64,000 bases of DNA from RGIG4097 sp964599875 (GTDB lineage: Bacteria > Bacillota > Clostridia > Christensenellales > CAG-917): NCBI GenBank assembly GCA_964599875.1, contig CAZRHE010000001.1:62001-126000 (forward strand), given 5' to 3'. The translations under genes and the position numbers were made by a program. Shown piece by piece: positions 51,199 to 58,600 of the stretch (within the stretch, counting starts at the first letter, position 1; each line of letters starts with the position of its first letter). Under the pieces are notes generated by a model, which saw only the letters and a list, made by a program, of their open reading frames with translations, had not been told where the DNA came from and did not search any database.

Positions 51199-52388
51199 AA
51201 GCCAAGCACCTCTTTAACGTTGTAATAGGCAATATTTTTCGCAATTTGAATCGCGGCGTTTTCGTCGTATTCTCCGCCGTCCACCTTGTCTGCGATAAAG
51301 GACGAAAGTATGCGACGATAGAAGTCGAAACGCACGTATGAACTGAACGAACGGCTGTCCGTGAGCATGCCGAGATTGTTGCCGAGCACTGCGTATTCGG
51401 ACACCGTTTCGAGTTGACGACGAATACCCGCCGCCGTGTCGTTGAACCACCAAGCAGAGCCGACGAGCACGTTTCTGAATGCGCCTGAAATCGCACAAAC
51501 GGCTCTTAAATACTCATCGTTGAGCGGATAAAGTACGATTTTGGGCAATCCGCCGAGTTTCGTATTCATCTTGTCGAGCAAAAGCGCAAGTTTATCCGTT
51601 TCGATTTTGCCGCGGAAAACGTCGAATCCGCTATCCCGTCCGATAGAGGCAAACGCAGTCGAATTGACGTTTCTGAAAGTGCCGAAATGCAGTTGCAAGA
51701 CAACGTCGCGTTTATAACATTGTTCTATAAGCCACTCCGCGTTTTCGAGGTTATCGAAAGAGTCGAATCCGTGGTCTGCTATTTTGCAACCTTTCGATAT
51801 AAAATAATCGAATCTCTCTTCGAGGGCCTTTTTATCCGTGCCGTCTAAAAAGCGCGCGTCGGGACGGAAAGTAGGACGGACTTTGACTCCGCCGAAATCT
51901 CCGTGCGATTCAAGAGAAGAAAACGGGTCGTCCGTCGTCGCGATATATTCAACCTTGAAATCCGAAAGCAGAGTGCCCACGGATATTCCTTTCAGTTTTT
52001 CGTTTGCTTTTTCCCATATGGACTTTGCGCTGTCCGCGTTGAGCGGCTCGTGAATATCGAATATCGCGCTCAACTCCATATGCGTCCAATAATAAAGGGG
52101 ATTCCCGACGAGCATGGGCATAATCTCCGCATACTTCAAAAACTTTTCTTCGTAGGATTTTTCGCCCGTAATATATTCTTCGTCCACCCCACAAAGTCGC
52201 ATCGCGCGCCACTTATAATGGTCGCCCGACAGCCACAACTCCCCGATATTTTCAAAGCGTTTATTTTCTTTGATTTGTTTTTCGTCGAGGTGACAGTGAT
52301 AGTCGATTATAGGGAGCGCGGAAATTGCGGAATATATCCGCTTCGCCGTTTCTCCCGAAAGCAATAGATTTTCATCGAAAAATGCCAT
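51195..52388 (-). CDS. uxaC: Glucuronate/galacturonate isomerase, compact form
   Basis: 397 residues, about 70 shorter than typical UxaC (about 470). The metal-binding IIDYHCHLDEKQI near residue 27, GDHYKWRAMRLCG, NPLYYWTHMEL, TTDDP near residue 152, LQLHFGTFRN and GSAWWFNDTAAGIRRQLE are present, as is LTDSRSFSSYVRFDFYRR near the end, so the active site is whole; the missing residues lie in variable loops between the TTDDP and SDHG regions. It converts D-glucuronate to D-fructuronate (or D-galacturonate to D-tagaturonate). It is the first gene of the operon, with the AraC regulator divergent. Confidence 0.92.
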   Translation of the reverse strand: MAFFDENLLLSGETAKRIYSAISALPIIDYHCHLDEKQIKENKRFENIGELWLSGDHYKWRAMRLCGVDEEYITGEKSYEEKFLKYAEIMPMLVGNPLYYWTHMELSAIFDIHEPLNADSAKSIWEKANEKLKGISVGTLLSDFKVEYIATTDDPFSSLESHGDFGGVKVRPTFRPDARFLDGTDKKALEERFDYFISKGCKIADHGFDSFDNLENAEWLIEQCYKRDVVLQLHFGTFRNVNSTAFASIGRDSGFDVFRGKIETDKLALLLDKMNTKLGGLPKIVLYPLNDEYLRAVCAISGAFRNVLVGSAWWFNDTAAGIRRQLETVSEYAVLGNNLGMLTDSRSFSSYVRFDFYRRILSSFIADKVDGGEYDENAAIQIAKNIAYYNVKEVLGL

Positions 52389-52392
52389 TATT

Positions 52393-52425
52393 ATACCTCT
52401 TAATATATTTATATTGTATCACTCA
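52393..52425 (-). promoter_or_regulatory. Promoter of the hexuronate operon
   Basis: On the minus strand TTTACT and TACAAT stand 17 bp apart in the space before uxaC, the best SigA-like pair in this stretch; the -35 is weak. It faces the araC promoter in a shared 109-bp space. Confidence 0.5.
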
Positions 52426-52446
52426 ACATTTGTATAGTAAACCCCG

Positions 52447-52491
52447 ATTTTTGCTATTTTACTTGCAAAAATTGCTGTATTGTAATATTAT
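52447..52491 (+). promoter_or_regulatory. araC promoter with an inverted repeat operator
   Basis: Plus-strand -35 TTGCAA (52463-52468) and -10 TATTAT (52486-52491), 17-bp spacer. An inverted repeat ATTTTTGC-N10-GCAAAAAT (52447-52454 and 52465-52472) overlaps the -35. The -10 ends 6 bp before the first start codon, so transcription would begin near the ATG and the message could have no leader. Confidence 0.55.
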
Positions 52492-52497
52492 TGACTT

Positions 52498-53337
52498 ATG
52501 AGCGAAAATCAATTTATGACAAAAAAGACTTTCGAGGTCCGTCACCGCACGGATAAAGATTTCAAGACCGTGGAAATGCACTCTCACGATTTTTACGAAA
52601 TCTACTTTTTTCTGAAAGGCTCGGCAAGTTACATAATCGAAGACTGCAAATATTCCTTGCGATTCGGAGATATCCTGCTCATTCCCCCCAACAAACTTCA
52701 TCAACTCGACATAAAGGACTCGACGGAAACTTACGAAAGATACGTGCTGTGGATTGACGGCAAATATCTCAAAAAGATTTCCACTCAAAAAAGCAATCTC
52801 GGCACCTGCTTTATTAAGGCGACCGAAAACGACGCCTATCTTATCCGCAACGACGTTTTGTCAGAAAAGATACGCAGACTTCTTGAAGGAGTGACCGCAC
52901 CCCAAACGGACGCTTTCGGCGCAGACTTGGAGGCGGAAGAAAAAATCAAATCAATACTCTTAAACCTCGGCAGATTCTTTTTGCAAAACGACGGCAATCT
53001 CGGAGTCAGCGGAAAGACTAATCCATGCGTTGCGAAAGCAATGGATTATATCTCGGAGCATATATCCGAAGACCTGTCTTTGGACGTGATTTCATCCGCT
53101 CTTTTTGTAAACAAGTATTACTTTGCGCACGTATTCAAGGAAACGACCAACACTTCCCCGCACCGATACGTTTTGAAAAAACGGCTCGTCCTTTCAAAGC
53201 AACTGATAGAGCAAGGATTCCCCGTGACAGAAGTTTATATCAAATGCGGTTTTTCGGATTACACGCACTTTTTCAGGGCTTTCAAAAACGAATACGGCAT
53301 AACCCCGAAACAATTCTACTCGATAATCAAACAATAA
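52498..53337 (+). CDS. AraC-family regulator of the hexuronate operon
   Basis: 279 residues. The N-terminal cupin-like ligand domain has VEMHSHDFYEIYFFLKG near residue 27; the C-terminal domain has two helix-turn-helix units, with LDVISSALFVNKYYFAHVFKETTN and EVYIKCGFSDYTHFFRAFKNEYG, the second being the AraC signature. It should sense a uronic acid and activate the divergent operon. The first ATG at 52498 has no ribosome binding site and follows the -10 directly; a later ATG at 52516 (residue 7) has none either, so a leaderless message is possible. Confidence 0.92.
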   Translation: MSENQFMTKKTFEVRHRTDKDFKTVEMHSHDFYEIYFFLKGSASYIIEDCKYSLRFGDILLIPPNKLHQLDIKDSTETYERYVLWIDGKYLKKISTQKSNLGTCFIKATENDAYLIRNDVLSEKIRRLLEGVTAPQTDAFGADLEAEEKIKSILLNLGRFFLQNDGNLGVSGKTNPCVAKAMDYISEHISEDLSLDVISSALFVNKYYFAHVFKETTNTSPHRYVLKKRLVLSKQLIEQGFPVTEVYIKCGFSDYTHFFRAFKNEYGITPKQFYSIIKQ

Positions 53338-53349
53338 GGAAAACTTCAT

Positions 53350-53374
53350 AAAACGGCGTTTATAACGCCGTTTT
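53350..53374. terminator. Bidirectional terminator after araC
   Basis: AAAACGGCGTT and AACGCCGTTTT pair around a 3-nt loop, 12 bp past the araC stop, with A and T runs on both sides. Confidence 0.85.
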
Positions 53375-53455
53375 GTGTTAATTAAATATCGATTTTGCAA
53401 TCTACAATTTGTTTTATTTTGTTTGTTCTTCGCCTGAAAAGTAAAAAAAATAAAA

Positions 53456-53472
53456 GCCGCCGCAAGGGCGAC
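53456..53472 (-). terminator. Terminator of the trmO-GDPD operon
   Basis: A 6-bp stem (GTCGCC / GGCGGC with one G-T pair) is followed on the minus strand by TTTTATTTTTTTT, about 20 bp past the trmO stop. Confidence 0.75.
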
Positions 53473-53490
53473 TTTCTATTTTTATTCGTC

Positions 53491-54159
53491 TTATTCGTCG
53501 TCGACGGAAAGCACCGTTAGGGTGTTTCCCCTCACTTGAAATCTTACGTTGAATCCCGCGAACTCGAATCCGTAAATTCTGTTTTCGTCGTTTTGATAAG
53601 ACGGACGCGGGTCGTAGGACAACACTTTCAAAAGGGTTTCTCTCTTGCTTTCGGGCAACGCTTCGAGGACGTAATCGTCCCCCAAAACAACGTCTAATAC
53701 GTGTGCGTCCCCGTCAAAAGAATAACCGCAAGTTGCGTCCGAGTGAATATCCGAATAAGGCACGTAAGGTTTCACGTCGTAAATGCCCGTGCCGTCCGCA
53801 AGGTCTGCACCCGAAACGCGCAGCACGACGCCGTGAGAAGCCGTCCTTTCAACGCCGAGGAGTTTGACGGACGACAAGCCTATCGGATTGGGACGATAGG
53901 GCGAGCGGGACGCAAACACGCCTACCCTGACGTTTCCGCCGAGGCGCGGAGGGCGAACGGTCGAATTCCACTCCTCTTTTTCGTTATCGAATTTCCATAT
54001 AAGCCACAAATGCGAAAATCCCTCTATCCCGCGCAGTGCGTCGGGATTGCGAAATTCGGGCTCGAACACGACGACGGACTCCACTTCGGCAAGTCCGCTT
54101 TGACGCGGGATGCCGAATTTAGAGGTGTAGTCGTTGTGTATGGTTGCGATTATTTTCAT
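53491..54159 (-). CDS. trmO: tRNA (t6A37)-methyltransferase TrmO family (TsaA)
   Basis: 222 residues. The beta-barrel TrmO fold is shown by IATIHNDYTSKFGIPRQSG, GIEGFSHLWLIWKFD near residue 45, RPPRLGGNVRVGVFASRSPYRPNPIGLSSVKLLGVER near residues 70-105 (here RSPYRPNPIGLS is the SAM-binding motif) and DVKPYVPYSD near residue 130. It methylates t6A in tRNA-Thr in enterobacteria; in Firmicutes the function is assigned by similarity. The chain extends about 70 residues past the core barrel, as in the common long form. It overlaps the GDPD stop by 4 bp. Confidence 0.9.
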   Translation of the reverse strand: MKIIATIHNDYTSKFGIPRQSGLAEVESVVVFEPEFRNPDALRGIEGFSHLWLIWKFDNEKEEWNSTVRPPRLGGNVRVGVFASRSPYRPNPIGLSSVKLLGVERTASHGVVLRVSGADLADGTGIYDVKPYVPYSDIHSDATCGYSFDGDAHVLDVVLGDDYVLEALPESKRETLLKVLSYDPRPSYQNDENRIYGFEFAGFNVRFQVRGNTLTVLSVDDE

Positions 54160-55202
54160 TTGGTTATAACTGCGTACGCGACTTCGGGATTGTCCGTAAT
54201 GATTGCGTCCGCGCCGTTGTCGACGAGGCGTTTGACGTCGTCCGCGTCGTTAATCGTCCAATATTGCACCGCGATATCGTGCGCGTGTGCGTAGTCGCAA
54301 AACGCTTTCGTGCCGAGGTCGAAATAACCTTTGAGCCCTTGCGGAATTTGCAAGACGTCGAATTTGAAGTCCTTGTTATTGTTTCCGTAAAGGAAAGAGA
54401 AATAGAAATCCATGACTTCCATAATGCTTGCGGAGCGAGTGAGGTCGGGATATTGCTTGTCGATATATCTCGTCACGTTGTCCTTAAAAGTGCCGACGAT
54501 GACGTGGTCGGTGATGCCGTATTGTTGCATTTTGGCATACAGGATATCCATGGCGCGCTCGCCGTCCTTGCCGCCGTTTTTGATTTCGATGATGTAGTTA
54601 AGGTCGGGACGGACGGAAGTGAGATAGGTCAAAATCTCGTCGAGAGAAAGGATTTTGACGTTTTCGGGGATTTGATCTCCGCGGAGTCCGCGATAAGGAT
54701 AATTGCCGTTGATATCCTCGAAGTTTTCACCGAAATTGAGTTGTTTTAGTTCGGCAAGGGTTTTGTCGATTACTTCGACGTCGTCGTCACCGTAAAACTC
54801 GGTCGCGTTCGAAGTGCGGTTGACGGTGTCGTCGTGAAGAAGTACGAGTTGGTCGTCCGCGGTGATATGCAAGTCGAATTCCACGATATCCACGACGTAA
54901 TCGGTTGCTTTCATACATTTTTCAAACGCCATCAAAGTTTCTTCGGGCGCAAGGTCGCCGCCCGCGCGGTGAGCGGAAATGTAGGTACGCTCGTCGAAAG
55001 TGATATATCTGTTATCCCCTTCGTAGACTTTGATTTCGTCCACTCTTGAGTAATCCCCCGTCAAAGGCAACGCAAGGAAGTTGACGAGCACGACTGCGAT
55101 AATCAGGGACGTTATCGTCCATTTTACGATTTTGTTGATTTTGTCTTTCTTTTCGAGGTAGGCGAGGAACTCCCCTACCGACATTGCGGAATAATCAGCC
55201 AT
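54156..55202 (-). CDS. Membrane-anchored glycerophosphodiester phosphodiesterase
   Basis: 348 residues. One membrane helix (about residues 27-45) is followed by the GDPD domain facing outside: ISAHRAGGDLAPEETLMAFEKC near residue 73 (HR-[A]-GG and the E of PEET), VEFDLHITADDQLVLLHDD near residue 107, and VQYWTINDADDVKRLVDNGADAIITDNP near the C terminus. The active His and Glu residues are present. It hydrolyses glycerophosphodiesters from lipids or lipoteichoic acid to glycerol 3-phosphate. The start at 55202 follows GGAGAAG; a longer frame to 55253 lacks one. Confidence 0.9.
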   Translation of the reverse strand: MADYSAMSVGEFLAYLEKKDKINKIVKWTITSLIIAVVLVNFLALPLTGDYSRVDEIKVYEGDNRYITFDERTYISAHRAGGDLAPEETLMAFEKCMKATDYVVDIVEFDLHITADDQLVLLHDDTVNRTSNATEFYGDDDVEVIDKTLAELKQLNFGENFEDINGNYPYRGLRGDQIPENVKILSLDEILTYLTSVRPDLNYIIEIKNGGKDGERAMDILYAKMQQYGITDHVIVGTFKDNVTRYIDKQYPDLTRSASIMEVMDFYFSFLYGNNNKDFKFDVLQIPQGLKGYFDLGTKAFCDYAHAHDIAVQYWTINDADDVKRLVDNGADAIITDNPEVAYAVITK

Positions 55203-55257
55203 TTTCTTCTCCGTTATATAATAATATTGACGCACGCACGTGCGAGCGAACAAAAAC

Positions 55258-55273
55258 CCCGACTGACGTCGGG
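55258..55273 (-). terminator. Terminator of the LRR lipoprotein-ydcF unit
   Basis: CCCGAC and GTCGGG pair around a 4-nt loop, followed on the minus strand by GTTTTTGTTCG, about 8 bp past the YdcF stop. Confidence 0.75.
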
Positions 55274-55280
55274 ATTTAAG

Positions 55281-55682
55281 TCAGGATTTAATCGTTCCCG
55301 CGACGTTCACTTTTGCATATCGTTTGAAGAGTTTGACGGGATTGAGCCACTTTCTCTCTATGTGATATGCGCTTGACAGCACGGTAACTTCGGTGACGCC
55401 GAGTTTTTCAAAGATTTGTCTGCAAAACTTTGCGTTTTCTTTGGTGGTCGTAGAGCGGTCCTCAACGACGATTTTACTCTCGTCGACGCCTTTTTCGAGC
55501 AACCACGCTTTCATAACCGAACCTTCGGATTTGCCCGCTTTAGGATTTGCGATTCCGCCCGTGAGGACGAGGATATCGTAATCTTTCTCGACGTCGAGAG
55601 TTTTTTGCAGTCTGCCGCGAAGATAATCGCTTATAGACCCGTCGTCGTTCAATCTGTTGCCAAGAGTTACGAGAACTTTCAT
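55281..55682 (-). CDS. YdcF-like (DUF218) protein, short form
   Basis: 133 residues. The DUF218 motifs are VTLGNRLNDDGSISDYLRGRLQ, VLTGGIANPKAGKSEGSVMKAWL and IVVEDRSTTTKENAKFCRQIF, VLSSAYHIERKW, which match the YdcF/ElyC/SanA family. Family proteins are linked to envelope functions, or bind S-adenosylmethionine in YdcF; no activity can be given. It has no membrane helix, so it is probably cytoplasmic. It starts 1 bp after the stop of the large lipoprotein gene. Confidence 0.82.
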   Translation of the reverse strand: MKVLVTLGNRLNDDGSISDYLRGRLQKTLDVEKDYDILVLTGGIANPKAGKSEGSVMKAWLLEKGVDESKIVVEDRSTTTKENAKFCRQIFEKLGVTEVTVLSSAYHIERKWLNPVKLFKRYAKVNVAGTIKS

Positions 55683-55683
55683 A

Positions 55684-58600
55684 TTACGCCTTCTTTACGT
55701 ACTTGACGACTTCGTAAGTCGCGCCGTCCACGGTGATTTCGGTCGCTTCTCCGTCGACCTCGTAAATTCCGAGGAATCCCGTATCCGTTACGGTTGCGGA
55801 AGAGATAACGTACACCACGTCGCGGTCGGAAGTTATTCCGCCTGCGTTTTCGGAGTTGTTTTCGCCTATCATCTTAATATTTTCCGCAACGTCCTTGCTC
55901 AAAACGTACACGGTTTTGAGTGCCGACGTATTCGCGAATGCGTCCGTGCCGAGTCCGGAATATTCGTCCTCGCTCACTTCGACGCTTGCAAGAGTTACGT
56001 TTTCGGGGATATAAGCGGTCGTGAGTTTCGAGCAGTCCGCAAACGCGCGGTTGCCGATATAAATCACGTTCTTCATTCCGCTGACCGCGGTAAGTTCGGA
56101 ACAACCCTCGAACGCGCCGTTGCCGATGACTTTCACGGTTTCGGGAAGAACCACTCCGACAAGTGCGGTGCAACCTGCGAACGCGCCGTCGTCCACTTCG
56201 GTGAGTTTGGTCTTAGAGAGGTCGAGAGATGCAATCGCGGTACAACCGTAGAATGCATTCATTCCGATTTCTTCGAGTGCGACGGATGCGCTGAAATCGA
56301 TGGTGTTGTCTTCGGTTTCGGTGACGAGTCCGAGAGAGGTACAACCGTAGAACGCTCTGTCGCCGATGGACTTGACCGCCGCCGAGAAGTGATTTGCGGG
56401 TGCGTAAATGTAGTCGTCGGAAACCTTGTACACGTAGGTGATCACGTCGTAATAAGACTTGCCCGTGCCGTAGAGGTTGCCAAGGTTGCCGTTGTAGGAT
56501 TCAATCGTGTTGGGGAAGCAGACTGCATCGTAATCCGTTGCGGTTGCAAACGCGCCTTCGTCGAATGCGGTGATGCTGTAAGTCTTCTTCATATCCGCCG
56601 TATCCGCATCCACGTATGCGGGGATGATGATAAGTCCGTCTATGACGCTGACGTTTGCATTGGAAATTATAGTCGCCTTGCCCGTTGCGTTTGCGGTGAG
56701 GTTATCGGGATTCTCGTAATTGGAGAAAGTGAACTTCTCGACGGACGTGGTAACCGAATCGCTTTCCTTATAGAATTTTACGTTTGCATTGAGTTCTTCG
56801 TCCGTGGAAAGATATGCTTTTGCATATTCGCGGAAATACTCGTTATCGGGGAGATTGATATCGCCCGTGACTGCAGAGAGTGCGTCGGGGGCAAGATAAA
56901 CCTTTCTCGTCCATTCTTCGACGAGGTCGCAACCGTCCGTGCCTTCTCCGTCGCGATAAATGGTTTCGGTGAATGCAACGGGGATATAAACGTTGAGGCT
57001 TGCTTTGACGACGCCGGTTATGGTCACGTCGCCGACGTAATAGACGGTTTCTTCGGTTATTCTCAAAGAGTCGATGCCGATAGACGCGGTCTTGAGGTCG
57101 CCCTTATTGTCGAAAGAGCGGACTTGTTTGAGCGCGGTGCAGCCCGAGAATGCGTCTTCCCCTATCCAAGTGACGGAATAAGGAATATAGACGTATTCGA
57201 CTTTCTTATCGTTCTTGAACGCGTTGTTCGCGATGCCGACTATGGTATATTCTTCGACGTCTTTCGTTGCGCTTGCGTTATATTTGCCTTGGTCGTTGAG
57301 TTTGACTTTTGACGGAACCGCAACGGTCGCTTGGTGCGCGCTGCTTATTCCGACGATAACCGCCTCGTGATTTGCCGCAGAGGTAATCTTGTAAGTGAAG
57401 GTGTTTGCGTCGGTGTCGAGGGTGACGGAGTAAATGAAGGTCGAATATACGAGTCCTTTATCCGCCGTGCCGTAGACGACGCCCGCGGTATGATAACCGA
57501 GTTCAGTCGTATCGATATCGATTTTCTTCGAGCCGTATTTGTTTTCCGCATCCGTTCTGCTGATGACGGTCACGTCTTGGAGAGTGACGACTTTTTCTTT
57601 TCCGTCGTCCATAACGACGAGGAATTTCGCCTCTTTATACTTCGACGTCGCGTCGCTGTTGACGGACAACGAGAATGCGGTTATAGGTTTGATAGATTTA
57701 TTCTTGGGTTCGTCCACTCTGTATTCGAAAATCTTCGAATATTCCGCAAGACCTTGATAGTTGATCTTCACGGTCAAAGGTTTCTTGTCCCCGCGTTGAG
57801 GAGCGTAACCGCTACATTCGATTTGTTCGTCGTCGAGAGCGAGTTTGCCGTCCGTTCCGTCAACGTACTTGAACGTAACGCCGAGTCCTTTCTTCGGGAG
57901 AGAGTTTTGAGTGGTGTAGAAAGTGGGTACGCCGATTTGTTCGACGCCGTTGTCGTCGGTGTGATAGAACTTAATTGTGGAATCGTCTATCGCCATAAAG
58001 ACTTCGTAATTAAGAGTCGTGCTTACGACGTCGTAGTCCGCGCCGCTTGCATCGACGCCGCCGCCTATCGTGAAGGACAATGCGTGCACGCCTTTATCCC
58101 CTGCGTCGCTTGCGAAGATTATGGATGCGATAGGAAGATTTTCCGTTCTTTCAACGCCGTCCGTTCTGCGCACGATTGCGCCGTCGACGAAGTTAAGTCC
58201 GTCTGCGGTGAGAAGTCCTTGCGCCGCCCAAGCGGTCGAGAAATCGATTGCGTTGCCGTCCGAGAGATACTTCACGGGAATTTCGCTCGAGAATCTTGCG
58301 GATTCGGTTGCAAGGCGTTTGATTCTGTCCGCGTTGCCCGCCGCAAAGGTCTTCCAAGATTGGATAGAATCCTCGTCGCCCGCCGCGGACGTCGAAGTCA
58401 TAATTCTGTCGTACGGCGTCTTGTAGAAGTAGAAGTTGAGGTTTGCGTTGACGATTTCTCCGTCCGAGCCCGAGAACGCGTTGTTTTCGATATACGGGAA
58501 CGCAAGGTCGGTGTCTATGAAACTAATCGCCTTGAGGGTGGTCACTCCGTAGAACGCCTCGGTTTCGATGATTTCGAGAGCGGAATCGACGGGGATGATG

